From contig JAECRA010000022.1 of NCBI GenBank assembly GCA_015999985.1, positions 1-62,876 of the forward strand: a DNA stretch of 62,876 bases, read 5' to 3'. The position numbers and the translations under genes are program-made. Below the pieces are notes generated by a model that was given only the letters and a program-made list of their open reading frames with translations, did no database searches and was not told the DNA's origin. This DNA comes from Comamonadaceae bacterium (GTDB lineage: Bacteria > Pseudomonadota > Gammaproteobacteria > Burkholderiales > Burkholderiaceae_C). Positions 34,509 through 44,150 of the stretch are shown in pieces; the first letter of the stretch is position 1; every line of letters starts with the position of its first letter.

Positions 34509-35150
34509 ATGAAACTCTACAGCTACTTTCGCTCCTCTGCCTCGTTTCGCGTGCGGATCGCGCTTAATTTGAAGAGCTTGGCGTATGACTACATGCCAGT
34601 TCACCTGAATAAGAGCGAGCAGAAGACACCAGAATTCGCCGCCTTGACGTCTGAACAACTGTTGCCCGTTTTGGAGACGGACCAGGGCCGGCGCTTGACC
34701 CAGTCCATGGCCATCATCGAATACCTCGATGAAACACACCCCGAGCCCCCGCTGTTGCCAGCCGATTCGCTTGGCCGGGCCCGCGTGAGGGCTCTATCGC
34801 AAATCATTGCCTGCGAAGTTCATCCCCTCAACAATCTGCGGGTGCTCAAATATCTTGTGAAAGACCTTGGCGTGAGCGATGACTCCAAGAACAATTGGTA
34901 CAAGCATTGGGTTCGTACCGGGCTGGAGTCTTTTGAGGCTAATTTGGCTACCACACCGAACTCCACCTACAGCCACGGTGAAACACCTTCATTGGCCGAT
35001 TGTTGTCTCGTCCCGCAGATCTTCAATGCCCAGCGTTTTGACTGTGATCTCAGCGGCCTGGATCGAACTATGGCAGTTTTCCAGACGTGCATGAAACTGG
35101 AAGCTTTTCAGAAAGCGCAACCTTCGGCTTGCCCAGACTTCGAGGCTTGA
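34509..35150 (+). CDS. maiA: Maleylacetoacetate isomerase / zeta-class glutathione S-transferase
   Basis: A 213-residue GST. The N-terminal thioredoxin-like domain begins MKLYSYFRSSASFRVRIALN, the zeta-class signature except that the usual SSCxxRVRIAL reads SSASFRVRIAL, so the Cys is Ala while both Ser remain. QSMAIIEYLDETHPEP supplies the glutathione-binding Ser. The C-terminal helical domain carries the family's HPLNNLRVL and PSLADCCLVPQIFNAQRF. The enzyme isomerises maleylacetoacetate or maleylpyruvate in aromatic breakdown. Its TGA overlaps the pgeF ATG, so the pair is co-translated. No other tyrosine or gentisate pathway genes are in the window. Confidence 0.92.
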   Translation: MKLYSYFRSSASFRVRIALNLKSLAYDYMPVHLNKSEQKTPEFAALTSEQLLPVLETDQGRRLTQSMAIIEYLDETHPEPPLLPADSLGRARVRALSQIIACEVHPLNNLRVLKYLVKDLGVSDDSKNNWYKHWVRTGLESFEANLATTPNSTYSHGETPSLADCCLVPQIFNAQRFDCDLSGLDRTMAVFQTCMKLEAFQKAQPSACPDFEA

Positions 35151-35965
35151 TGCCAGAAAATTCGGATTGGATCGTGCCTGACTGGCCTGCACCAGCGGGT
35201 GTCAGAGCGGTGTTCACGACGCGCAGAGGTCACTCGGGAGCGGAGGGCGCTTCCCGGCCCCCTTGGGATCGCTTCAATCTGGGCGATCATGTCGGTGATG
35301 ATGCCTTTGATGTGGCGGCCAACCGCGCCGCGCTGCAGCAGAGCCTGACGGCGCAACCGGTATTCTTGAATCAGGTGCACGGCGTGGCAGTGGCTTGCCT
35401 CGATGCGACCACCAAGCATGGCACGGTGGCAGACGGCGTCATTAGCGCCCACCGCGGCCTGGCCTGCACGGTCATGGTTGCAGACTGCCTTCCGGTGCTG
35501 TTCACCGATGCTACGGGCGCCGTGGTGGGGGCCGCCCATGCAGGATGGCGTGGTCTGGCAACTGGTGTTTTGGAAAACACGGCACGCGCGCTCCGCAAAA
35601 TGGCGGCCGAAGCACTTGCTCAGCGCAAGGCTCCTCACGAGTCCATTGAGCTGATGGCCTGGCTGGGCCCGTGCATAGGCCCAAGCGCCTTTGAGGTGGG
35701 GGCAGAAGTAAAAGAAGCGTTTGTTCAAGATGATCCGGGTGCACAAGTATGTTTTGTCAGTACCCATGCAGGCAAGTATCTCGCCGACCTGCAGGGCTTG
35801 GCCCGCCGCCGCCTGATGGCCGACGGGGTGATGAATATTTACGGCAACGATGGGTCCAGTAGCTGGTGCACCGTGAGCGACTCTCGCCGCTACTTCTCGT
35901 ATCGCCGCGATCAGTCCCTGCTTGGCGGTACTGGACGCATGGCGGCCTGTATCTGGCGGGCCTGA
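35150..35965 (+). CDS. pgeF: YfiH/PgeF-family copper/zinc purine nucleoside phosphorylase-like protein
   Basis: A 271-residue member of the laccase-domain (DUF152) family. Homologues have been described as peptidoglycan editing factor and as purine nucleoside phosphorylase/deaminase. The metal-site motifs are intact: NQVHG, TVMVADCLPVLF, AAHAGWRGLATGVLE and the late LGPCIGPSAFEVG. The start at ATG 35150 comes from the TGATG overlap with maiA and matches the family N terminus (WIVPDWPAPAGVRAVFTTR). A cytoplasmic location is expected since no signal is present. Confidence 0.93.
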   Translation: MPENSDWIVPDWPAPAGVRAVFTTRRGHSGAEGASRPPWDRFNLGDHVGDDAFDVAANRAALQQSLTAQPVFLNQVHGVAVACLDATTKHGTVADGVISAHRGLACTVMVADCLPVLFTDATGAVVGAAHAGWRGLATGVLENTARALRKMAAEALAQRKAPHESIELMAWLGPCIGPSAFEVGAEVKEAFVQDDPGAQVCFVSTHAGKYLADLQGLARRRLMADGVMNIYGNDGSSSWCTVSDSRRYFSYRRDQSLLGGTGRMAACIWRA

Positions 35966-36148
35966 TGGAAGAGGCCAGTCTGTGCTCAACTGTGGAAAGT
36001 GGCCCTTTTGCCTATTATTTAATCAGTTCAAAAGCTCACCTTATAGATCAACCACTTGGATGTGCCATACAGCGTTTGCCATGGGTTATCCACATCTTTG
36101 TCCAGTGCCGTTAGGGATAACCCCAGACATTTCTGAGTCCTTCCAATC

Positions 36149-37159
36149 ATGAACACAGAGCTTTATCGAGCTTCCGAACACATTCAATCTTCAGGCACTG
36201 CCCGTGATGTCGATTGGCGCAAGCTCCTCTATGCAAGCGCGACGCAGCCTCCTGATTCGGCCACTCTGGCGAGGGGCTTGCAGCGCGGTCTATTGATTGC
36301 GGCCGCGTTGCTGGGTGGTTCCGGATTGATCTTCTGGATCGCCGCCAATTGGCAGGAGTTGTCGCGTGTGGCGAGACTCGCGCTCATTGAAGGCAGCTTG
36401 CTGGTGATGCTGGTGGCTGCCTGCTTTTTGCCGCGTGCTCGCGAAGCCTGTCTGGTGGGGGCTTTCCTCGCTCTGGGTGGCTTATTGGCGTTTATCGGTC
36501 AGACCTATCAAACAGGGGCTGACGCCTGGCAGTTGTTTGCCGCCTGGGCCGCGCTTTCGCTGCCCTGGGTTCTCGGCACACGCAGCGACCTCCTGTGGAC
36601 ACCTTGGGTGGCTGTGGCGGCCCTGGCGCTCAGCCTCTGGACCGGACCGCTTGGATTGATGAGTTGGTTCGACTCCACTGAGCCTCATGGGCTGGAGCTC
36701 ATGGTGACGTTCCTGGCCTGGCTGGTGCTGGGCCTGCTGCCATTGGCTGTCGCGCACATCACGTGGTTGCGTTTGCCTGGGGGGCTGGGCCGTTGGTCGC
36801 ACCGTCTTGCACTGGGTCTGGCTCTTAGTGCCTGGGCGGGGCTTGGTTTGGCAAGGCTGTTCATGTCCGAGTCCATCTCCGCGTCCATGTCCTTTGCGTG
36901 GCTGTTGGCGGCAGGGTTGGTCATGGGCGTGATGTGGATGAGTCTGCGTAGCCGCTGGCGAGACTTGCCAACTCTTGCGTTGGCTTTGTTGGCGGCCAAT
37001 GTGCTGGTCATGGGTTTGGCTGTACGCCTGGTATTTGCAAACGATACTGACATTGGAGGTCTGCTTGTGTTGGGTTTGCTGGGCCTCGTCTGTCTAGGCC
37101 TTAGTGCCACTTGGTTGATGCGCCAGCAGCAAGCCTGGGCTGATGGAGCAATGGCATGA
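36149..37159 (+). CDS. DUF2157 membrane protein
   Basis: A 336-residue polytopic membrane protein with about nine or ten hydrophobic segments. The N-terminal part (residues about 20-150) is the DUF2157 region: a cytoplasmic helix, then GLLIAAALLGGSGLIFWIAANW, and the FIGQTYQTGADAW stretch with its conserved Gly-Gln-x-Tyr-Gln, a hallmark of this family. Its stop overlaps the next gene's ATG by 4 bp (ATGA), so the two membrane proteins are made together. Function unknown; no catalytic motif is visible. Confidence 0.85.
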   Translation: MNTELYRASEHIQSSGTARDVDWRKLLYASATQPPDSATLARGLQRGLLIAAALLGGSGLIFWIAANWQELSRVARLALIEGSLLVMLVAACFLPRAREACLVGAFLALGGLLAFIGQTYQTGADAWQLFAAWAALSLPWVLGTRSDLLWTPWVAVAALALSLWTGPLGLMSWFDSTEPHGLELMVTFLAWLVLGLLPLAVAHITWLRLPGGLGRWSHRLALGLALSAWAGLGLARLFMSESISASMSFAWLLAAGLVMGVMWMSLRSRWRDLPTLALALLAANVLVMGLAVRLVFANDTDIGGLLVLGLLGLVCLGLSATWLMRQQQAWADGAMA

Positions 37160-38838
37160 GCACACCACGTCCATGGATTGAACAGGCGCAAGCGCAAGGA
37201 TGGCTTCCGGCCGAATGGGGCAAGGGCCCTGGCCATGCCGAACCATCTTCTCTCTTGGTGGCCCTGGTGCTGCTTGGCGCCCTGGTGTGCAGCGTGCCAC
37301 TATTGATTTTTCTCGGCCTTGGCCTGGGAAAAGTGCTCTCTGAAACGGCCGCAGGCTATGTGGTGGGAGCGCTCAGCATGGTGGCTGCCCTGTGGGTTCT
37401 GCGCCGTACCCGCCATATTTTTGCTATTTGCCTGGCCATCGTGTGGTGGGGATTGGGTGCAACCCTCGTCTTGTGGCGTTGGATGGACGACACCAATGGC
37501 AGTGCCGGAGCCACGCTGGCTGCAGGTGTCTTTTTGCTCGTTTGCCTGTTGGGTAGCGCCGCCCTGATTCGGGCACTATGGGTTAACCGGCTCATAGGTT
37601 TTGCCTTGGTGCCTACCTTGTTCGCAGTGGTGATGCTCACCCTTCAAATAATGGGAATCCAGGAAGAATGGTGGGTCATGTGGTGGCCCTTGGGCTTGAT
37701 GTGTCTGGCATTGATCTGGGCTTGGTGGTGCTGGCGCGAGGAAGGCTTCTTAGGTCAACGAGACGCCGCGCGGTTCGCGGCACTTGCGGACGGCTTCGCA
37801 GATGGCATATTGGCCGGCGCGCTGTTTCTTAGTGTCTGGCCTGCGCTCGCTTTGGGCTTCCTCGGCGATGTATGGGGCAGTGGCTTCTCAAGGTGGATGG
37901 ACGGATCCTCACGGGCCATGGCCGTCATCATTTGTCTCGGAAGCGGATTGGCATTGTTCTGGCGCTGGCGAAGTCTGCGCGGGCCTTCAGACTCCGCGGT
38001 GCAGCACAGCGACACATTGCTCGGCCTGACCTTTGGAGTGTTGGCTGCAGCGAGTTGGTTCAGTCCTGCGGTGAGTGTGGTGGCCTTGGTGGCTGCTGTG
38101 GCGGCAGCGACTGCACGCTGGAGATTGGTCATAGCTGCGGCAGTGGTGTCGCTGGCCTTATTGTCAAATTTCTATTACAGCCTGGCTTGGCCGCTGGTGA
38201 CCAAGGCCTTGGGGTTGGCAGTCATAGGGGGCGCCCTGGCGTTGGGCGTATTCGTATTGCAGTTGGGGCCTCGCTCGCGCAAGCAACCCAATGAGGCCAC
38301 GGCGCCGCGTGCTCGGTGGCAGCTGGCATGGATTCTCGTGGGAGGCGCTCTGGCACTGGGATTGGCCAATGCAGATGTCTGGCGCAAAGAGCAAGTGATC
38401 GCTCACGGGCAGCGCATACTGGTTCCACTCGTGCCTGTGGACCCTCGCTCACTGATGCAGGGCGACTACATGCAACTGCGCTTCTCGATTCCGCCAGAGA
38501 TGTTGGAGGCGTTGAATGCGTCTGCAACTTCCCGTTTGTCAAAACAGGCCGTCGTGATTGCTCGTTTGAATGAACGTGCCGAGGCACAGCTTGTTCGCCT
38601 GGCTGGCTCTGGCGAGACCTTGGGCGAGGGGGAAATCAAATTGCCGATGCAGCAACTCAAGGGAGATTGGGTGCTGGTTACCGATGCCTACTTCTTTCCT
38701 GAAGGCCAGGGGACACGGTTTGAGCAGGCGCGGTTCGGAGAGTTTCGAGTGCTCTCCGATGGACGCGCCTTGTTGGTGGGACTGGCCGATCAGGATGGAC
38801 GCGGCATTGCGAATTGGGAATCCGAGCGGGAAAAATGA
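37156..38838 (+). CDS. DUF4401/GDYXXLXY-domain membrane protein (apparent fusion)
   Basis: A 560-residue protein. The first ~390 residues form about ten transmembrane helices of the DUF4401 kind. The last ~160 residues (about 400-558) form a soluble GDYXXLXY domain after one helix, with PLVPVDPRSLMQGDYMQLRF carrying the motif, here GDYMQLRF, followed by strands ending RGIANWESEREK. In many bacteria these two domains are separate genes next to DUF2157; here they form one protein. The soluble domain is expected on the periplasmic face. No activity is known. Confidence 0.83.
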   Translation: MSTPRPWIEQAQAQGWLPAEWGKGPGHAEPSSLLVALVLLGALVCSVPLLIFLGLGLGKVLSETAAGYVVGALSMVAALWVLRRTRHIFAICLAIVWWGLGATLVLWRWMDDTNGSAGATLAAGVFLLVCLLGSAALIRALWVNRLIGFALVPTLFAVVMLTLQIMGIQEEWWVMWWPLGLMCLALIWAWWCWREEGFLGQRDAARFAALADGFADGILAGALFLSVWPALALGFLGDVWGSGFSRWMDGSSRAMAVIICLGSGLALFWRWRSLRGPSDSAVQHSDTLLGLTFGVLAAASWFSPAVSVVALVAAVAAATARWRLVIAAAVVSLALLSNFYYSLAWPLVTKALGLAVIGGALALGVFVLQLGPRSRKQPNEATAPRARWQLAWILVGGALALGLANADVWRKEQVIAHGQRILVPLVPVDPRSLMQGDYMQLRFSIPPEMLEALNASATSRLSKQAVVIARLNERAEAQLVRLAGSGETLGEGEIKLPMQQLKGDWVLVTDAYFFPEGQGTRFEQARFGEFRVLSDGRALLVGLADQDGRGIANWESEREK

Positions 38839-39084
38839 GGGTGCTTGCTGGATGAAGTGCACCAAACAGGTGAGTTTTCAAGAAACTCTTTACTTGATGT
38901 AAACGGTGTCCGGTGCGACGGCGACTTTAGTGTGCAACGTGCAACCGTCCTAATGGTATGTCCTGAGAGCAGGTGGCCCGAACACCCCTCAATCTCAGCG
39001 TATATTGATGCTGTCAGGCGGTAGTCACGTAGGCGACGGATACTTCCGTCAAAAACCCGCTTTGCATGTAAGGAGAGATATCCG

Positions 39085-40833
39085 ATGATTCAAAACCCCG
39101 CCGGTGGTCTGTGGCCTGGGATGGCCGATGTTTTTCCATCGGCCATGAACCAGTCCCTTGGGCAGGGTTTCACTGAGGGCTGGACCAAGGCCTTTCAGGC
39201 GTTCCAGAATATCGACGTAGGCCAGCTCGCAGCACACGCACCTTCCATTGAGGCGCAAGCACTCAAGTTCTCTCCTGAAAAGCTGCAGCAGCTTCAGTCG
39301 GAATACATCAAGGAGGCCGCCCAGCTGTGGAACCAGTCCCTGCAAACCAGCCAACCGCTGAAGGATCGCCGCTTCAAAGCCGACGCCTGGAGCAGTAATC
39401 CCCTCGCTTCGTTTACGGCGGCTGTCTATCTGCTCAATGCCCGCACCTTGATGGCGATGGCCGATGCCGCTGAAGGCGACGCCAAGACCAGGAATCGATT
39501 GCGCTTTGCGGTCGAGCAATGGATGGCCGCGTCCGCTCCCAGCAATTACCTGGCCCTCAACGCTGAAGCTCAACAAAAAGCCGTAGAGACCAAAGGGGAA
39601 AGCTTGGCGATGGGCCTGAAGAACATGTTGAACGACATGAAGCAGGGCCATATGTCCATGACGGATGAAAGCCTCTTCGAGGTCGGCCGCAACGTGGCGA
39701 CTTCCGAAGGTGCGGTGGTTTTTGAAAATGAGTTTTTCCAGCTCATCGAGTACAAACCTCTCACCGCCAAGATCTATGAGCGCCCGTTTTTGCTGGTACC
39801 TCCGTGCATCAACAAGTTCTACATCCTTGACCTTCAACCGGAGAACTCGCTCATTCGTTATGCGGTCAGTCAGGGGCACCGGACCTTTGTCGTGAGTTGG
39901 CGAAACCCTGACCAGTCACTGGCTGAAAAAACCTGGGATGACTACATCGAAGACGCCGCCATCAAGGCCATTCACACGGTGCAGGACATCACAGGTGCGC
40001 CGCAGATCAATGCGCTTGGTTTTTGCGTCGGGGGTACCATCCTGACGAGCGCCCTTGCGGTGCTGGCGGCACGAGGGGAAAAGCCGGTTGCATCTGCAAC
40101 CTTGCTGACGACCCTGGTTGATTTCTCCGACACCGGCATCCTTGATGTCTTCATCGATGAAGAGATGGTGAAGTTTCGCGAGATGCAGATGGGCCAGGGA
40201 GGCATGCTCAAAGGCCAGGATCTTGCGTCCACCTTCAGTTTCCTCAGGCCCAACGACCTGGTCTGGAATTATGTGGTCGGCAATTATCTGAAAGGCGAGA
40301 CGCCTCCACCGTTTGACCTGCTCTACTGGAACAGCGATTCGACCAATCTCCCTGGTCCGTTTTATGCATGGTATTTGCGCAATACCTATCTGGAAAACAA
40401 CCTGGTCAAACCAGGCAAGTGCACGGTCGCTGGAGAGAAGATTGATTTGCGTAAGCTGGACATACCGTTCTATATCTACGGCTCGCGTGAGGACCACATT
40501 GTTCCCATTGGCGGCGCCTACGCGTCCACGCAAGTGATTCCGGGCAAGAAGCGCTTCATGATGGGCGCGTCCGGACATATTGCGGGCGTCATCAACCCAC
40601 CTGCAGCCAAGAAGCGCAGCCACTGGGTGCGCGACGATGGAAAATTTCCAAAGACAGCGGAAGAATGGATTGCCGGTGCGAAGGAAGTGCCCGGCAGTTG
40701 GTGGACAGATTGGGCGGCCTGGCTTAAAGGTCACGCGGGCAAACAGATCGTTGCCCCCAAAGCGTACGGCAAAGCTGGCAAATACAAGGCGAGTGAGCCC
40801 GCACCGGGTCGTTATGTGAAGGCAAGGTCCTGA
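39085..40833 (+). CDS. phaC: Class I poly(3-hydroxyalkanoate) synthase
   Basis: A 582-residue polymerase that joins 3-hydroxybutyryl-CoA units into polyhydroxybutyrate at the granule surface. The N-terminal ~180 residues form the PhaC_N domain (a PLKDRRFKADAWSSN motif). The alpha/beta-hydrolase core has the modified lipase box GFCVGG with catalytic Cys at residue 314, Asp in SREDHIVPIGGAY and His in GASGHIAGV. Length is typical of class I (C. necator PhaC, 589 aa). The ribosome site is AAGGAGAG. phaA and phaB follow on the same strand. Confidence 0.97.
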   Translation: MIQNPAGGLWPGMADVFPSAMNQSLGQGFTEGWTKAFQAFQNIDVGQLAAHAPSIEAQALKFSPEKLQQLQSEYIKEAAQLWNQSLQTSQPLKDRRFKADAWSSNPLASFTAAVYLLNARTLMAMADAAEGDAKTRNRLRFAVEQWMAASAPSNYLALNAEAQQKAVETKGESLAMGLKNMLNDMKQGHMSMTDESLFEVGRNVATSEGAVVFENEFFQLIEYKPLTAKIYERPFLLVPPCINKFYILDLQPENSLIRYAVSQGHRTFVVSWRNPDQSLAEKTWDDYIEDAAIKAIHTVQDITGAPQINALGFCVGGTILTSALAVLAARGEKPVASATLLTTLVDFSDTGILDVFIDEEMVKFREMQMGQGGMLKGQDLASTFSFLRPNDLVWNYVVGNYLKGETPPPFDLLYWNSDSTNLPGPFYAWYLRNTYLENNLVKPGKCTVAGEKIDLRKLDIPFYIYGSREDHIVPIGGAYASTQVIPGKKRFMMGASGHIAGVINPPAAKKRSHWVRDDGKFPKTAEEWIAGAKEVPGSWWTDWAAWLKGHAGKQIVAPKAYGKAGKYKASEPAPGRYVKARS

Positions 40834-40885
40834 GAACGTGTGGACGTTCTGGTAGCCCTAACCGATTTCAAAAGGAGAGATCTAA

Positions 40886-42064
40886 GTGGAAGATATTGTG
40901 ATTGTTTCGGCCGCGCGTACTGGCGTTGGCAAGTTTGGTGGCTCTCTGGCCAAAGTGTCTGCGACCGAACTGGGCAGCATTGCAATCAAAGCTGCGCTTG
41001 AGCGAGCCAAGTTGGGCCTCGATCAGGTGGGCGAGGTCATCATGGGCCAGGTGCTGGCAGCCGGTGCCGGTCAGAATCCTGCGCGTCAGGCGCTGATCAA
41101 GGCTGGCATCGCCAAAGCCACTCCTGGGCTGACCATCAACGCGGTTTGCGGCTCCGGCTTGAAAGCGGTCATGCTCGCGCACCAGGCGGTAGTTACAGGC
41201 GACAGCGAAATTGTCGTCGCTGGCGGCCAGGAGAACATGAGCGCGAGCCCGCACGTCCTGCTGGGAAGCCGTGACGGCCAGCGCATGGGCGACTGGAAGA
41301 TGATCGACTCCATGATCGTCGACGGCCTGTGGGATGTGTACAACCAGTATCACATGGGCATCACCGCCGAGAACGTGGCCAAGCAAGAAGGCATTACGCG
41401 AGACCAGCAAGATGAGTTGGCCCTCGGAAGCCAGAAAAAAGCGTCTGCCGCGCAGGCTGCCGGAAAGTTCAAGGACGAGATCGTCCCTGTGAACATCCCG
41501 CAGCGCAAGGGTGACCCGGTGGTGTTTGAAACCGATGAATACATCAACACGAAGACCAGCGCTGAAGCCCTGGCCGGTTTGCGTCCAGCTTTCGACAAGG
41601 CAGGTACGGTCACCGCAGGCAATGCCAGCGGCATCAATGACGGTGCGGCTGCGGTGGTTGTCATGACGGCCAAGAAAGCAGCAGCCTTGGGCTTGACACC
41701 TTTGGCACGCATTGCCAGTTATGCCACTGTGGGCCTGGACCCCGCCACCATGGGGCTGGGTCCCGTAGGTGCCACTCAGAAGGCGCTTTCGCGCGCTGGT
41801 TGGAACGTGGGCGATGTCGACCTGTTCGAACTCAATGAAGCCTTCGCTGCACAAGCATGTGCAGTGAACAAGCTACTGGGTGTGGACCCCGCCAAAGTGA
41901 ACGTCAACGGTGGCGCCATTGCCATCGGGCACCCCATCGGTGCCAGCGGTTGCCGCATTCTCGTGACCCTGCTGCACGAAATGCAGCGCAGCGGCGCCAA
42001 GAAAGGCGTGGCGGGGCTGTGCATTGGTGGTGGCATGGGTGTAGCGCTGGCTCTTGAGCGATAA
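40886..42064 (+). CDS. phaA: Acetyl-CoA C-acetyltransferase (beta-ketothiolase)
   Basis: A 392-residue thiolase that condenses two acetyl-CoA to acetoacetyl-CoA, the first step of polyhydroxybutyrate synthesis. Catalytic Cys is in NAVCGSGLKAV (about residue 88), His in IAIGHPIGASG and the second Cys in GLCIGGGMG. The start codon is GTG (40886) with AAAGGAGAG upstream. It lies 52 bp after phaC. Its substrate range cannot be separated from catabolic thiolases by sequence alone, but the phaC-phaA-phaB order makes the biosynthetic role likely. Confidence 0.96.
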   Translation: MEDIVIVSAARTGVGKFGGSLAKVSATELGSIAIKAALERAKLGLDQVGEVIMGQVLAAGAGQNPARQALIKAGIAKATPGLTINAVCGSGLKAVMLAHQAVVTGDSEIVVAGGQENMSASPHVLLGSRDGQRMGDWKMIDSMIVDGLWDVYNQYHMGITAENVAKQEGITRDQQDELALGSQKKASAAQAAGKFKDEIVPVNIPQRKGDPVVFETDEYINTKTSAEALAGLRPAFDKAGTVTAGNASGINDGAAAVVVMTAKKAAALGLTPLARIASYATVGLDPATMGLGPVGATQKALSRAGWNVGDVDLFELNEAFAAQACAVNKLLGVDPAKVNVNGGAIAIGHPIGASGCRILVTLLHEMQRSGAKKGVAGLCIGGGMGVALALER

Positions 42065-42177
42065 GCACCTGGCTGCAACTGCGTCATAGGGGCTCGCAGC
42101 GGTCTGGCCGGAGACGGTGGCTGCTTGCGGGCGTCCGTGAAATTGGTTAGCTATTTTTTGATTGATTAAGGAGACAA

Positions 42178-42918
42178 ATGATGGGTAAAAGAGTCGCATA
42201 CGTAACGGGTGGCATGGGTGGTATCGGAACCGCTATTTGCCAGCGCTTGCATAAAGAGGGCATGACCGTTATCGCTGGCTGCGGCCCTACACGCGATTTC
42301 AAGAAATGGCTTGATGAGCAGAAGGCTTTGGGCTATGAGTTTCACGCCAGCGTTGGCAATGTGAGTGACTGGCAATCCACTACGGATGCGTTTACCAAGG
42401 CCAAGGCCGAACATGGCCCTATCGAGGTGTTGGTCAACAACGCAGGCATCACTCGTGACCGCATGTTCTTGAAAATGACCCGTGACGACTGGGATGCGGT
42501 GATCGACACCAACCTCAATTCCATGTTCAACGTCACTAAACAAGTGGTGCCAGACATGGTGGAGGGTGGCTGGGGCCGAATCATCCAGATCAGCTCAGTG
42601 AACGGTGAGAAGGGCCAGTCTGGGCAGACGAACTACTCTGCTGCCAAGGCAGGCATGCACGGTTTTACCATGGCTCTGGCGCAGGAAATGGCGAATAAGG
42701 GCGTCACTGTGAATACAGTGAGTCCTGGCTACATCGGAACCGACATGGTCAAGGCTATTCGCCCAGACGTGCTGGAAAAGATTGTGGCCACTATTCCCGT
42801 CAAGCGTCTGGGCACGCCGGAGGAAATCGGCTCAATCGTCGCCTGGCTGGCCAGCGAAGATTCCGGCTTCACCACCGGTGCTGACTTCTCGTGCAACGGC
42901 GGCCTGCACATGGGCTGA
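42178..42918 (+). CDS. phaB: Acetoacetyl-CoA reductase
   Basis: A 246-residue short-chain dehydrogenase giving (R)-3-hydroxybutyryl-CoA with NADPH. Motifs: nucleotide loop VTGGMGGIGTAIC, NNAG in VLVNNAGITRDR, and catalytic Ser-Tyr-Lys in ISSVNGEKGQSGQTNYSAAK. Two consecutive ATG codons open the gene; AAGGAG lies four bases before the first, so the second (42181) may be used. Length matches PhaB (246). A terminator follows at 42971. Confidence 0.96.
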   Translation: MMGKRVAYVTGGMGGIGTAICQRLHKEGMTVIAGCGPTRDFKKWLDEQKALGYEFHASVGNVSDWQSTTDAFTKAKAEHGPIEVLVNNAGITRDRMFLKMTRDDWDAVIDTNLNSMFNVTKQVVPDMVEGGWGRIIQISSVNGEKGQSGQTNYSAAKAGMHGFTMALAQEMANKGVTVNTVSPGYIGTDMVKAIRPDVLEKIVATIPVKRLGTPEEIGSIVAWLASEDSGFTTGADFSCNGGLHMG

Positions 42919-42970
42919 TAGGGCCAAGCTCAGCTTGCGTGCGAGCGGCTTGACCGGTTGCGCGGACCTG

Positions 42971-43009
42971 ACCCCACGTTTGGACTTGCGTCCGAGCCTG
43001 GGGTTTTTT
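42971..43009 (+). terminator. Probable terminator of the phaCAB operon
   Basis: ACCCCA (42971-42976) pairs with TGGGGT (42999-43004), with an inner GGAC/GTCC helix (42982-42985 and 42990-42993), followed by a run of T to 43009. It is a two-part stem with an internal loop. Confidence 0.75.
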
Positions 43010-43091
43010 GCTGTAACCAGGTGTTGCATGCCCAGATCCGCACCGCATAATGGCTCTGTCACGCCCGGCTCCGCTTCACTCAAGGCTTTTC

Positions 43092-44150
43092 ATGCCCCTT
43101 ATCTCGCCACGCCTGTTCTCATCTGCCATCGCCGTGTGGGCGGGCGCAGTCATGATGATGAGCAGCCAACCCCTCTTCGCGCAGACCACCGCCGCCCCCC
43201 GCGTCATAGCCTACCTGGGCGGGGGGCCGAGCGATCCGGAGCGGCTTTGCATGGCCGAACTGCGGGCCGCTTTGGAAGCGGTCGGCTGGTCGTTTGACAA
43301 GCAAGTGAAGCTTGAATGGAACGACGCTGGCCACGATCCGGCGCGCCTCGTACCGCTGGCAGAGGCACTGGTGGCGCGCCGCCCAGATGTGCTGCTGAGC
43401 ACTACGGTCGCGTCGACTGCCGCTCTGATGCAGGCCACAAAGACTTTGCCGATCGTTGTCATCGGTCCGGGCAACCTGGACCGGGTCGTCGATGCGCAGG
43501 CGCGTCCTCTGGCCAATGTGACGGGCGTGGTGCTGAGCCTGACGGGCCAGCATGGCATCAAGCCGATGGAGGTGCTGCTGCAGGCTTTCCCCGGCGCACG
43601 CCGTATCGGGCTGGTCGAAAATAGCGGTAACCCTCTGCATGCCAAAGCGGGGGAGGGCGGGCTTGGGCCTGTCCAGGATATGGTACGGCGCGCTGACGCC
43701 AAACTGTTCCGGGTGCATTTTTCGGGCGAGGCAGGCATTGCCGGTGCCTGGGAGGAGTTGGCCCGGCTCAAGGTCGATGCCGTCATGATCCGGCCAGACT
43801 CGCCGGGAATGCTGGCCGAGCATGCGCGCCAGTCGCTGCGGTTGCGGCTTCCCGCGATCTCGCATCACGCTTGGTTCAGCAACCGCGTCGGAGGCTTGCT
43901 CAGCTATGGCGTCATCGGGCGCATAGATTTCTGTGGCCGCGCGGCGCTGTATGTCGATCAAGTGCTGCGAGGCAGAGCCGTGGCCGAGTTGCCGGTCCAG
44001 CAGCTTTATGAAGCGGGGCTGAGCATCAACCTCGACACCGCCGAGCAGATGGGCGTACAACTACCTGCCGCGATGATTGCGCGCGCCGATCGCCTGATCA
44101 GGCCGCAAATGGCGAACACGCCCGGGAGCTTCAGCGGGAAAGCGCCCTGA
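43092..44150 (+). CDS. ABC-type periplasmic binding protein, probable sensor partner
   Basis: A 352-residue secreted binding protein of the 'ABC transporter substrate binding protein' (TrpX-like, PF04392-type) kind. Start at ATG 43092 with a signal peptide of about 33 residues ending LFAQ/T; the frame from 43050 adds 14 residues. Two-lobed fold features: VIAYLGGGPSDPERLCMAELRAAL, then LSTTVASTAALMQATKTLPIVVIG, and PAISHHAWFSNRVGGLLSYG with the family's 'GGLmSYG'. No permease or ATPase gene is present. Its TGA overlaps the ATG of the hybrid kinase, so it is more likely the kinase's ligand sensor than part of a transporter. Ligand unknown. Confidence 0.83.
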   Translation: MPLISPRLFSSAIAVWAGAVMMMSSQPLFAQTTAAPRVIAYLGGGPSDPERLCMAELRAALEAVGWSFDKQVKLEWNDAGHDPARLVPLAEALVARRPDVLLSTTVASTAALMQATKTLPIVVIGPGNLDRVVDAQARPLANVTGVVLSLTGQHGIKPMEVLLQAFPGARRIGLVENSGNPLHAKAGEGGLGPVQDMVRRADAKLFRVHFSGEAGIAGAWEELARLKVDAVMIRPDSPGMLAEHARQSLRLRLPAISHHAWFSNRVGGLLSYGVIGRIDFCGRAALYVDQVLRGRAVAELPVQQLYEAGLSINLDTAEQMGVQLPAAMIARADRLIRPQMANTPGSFSGKAP

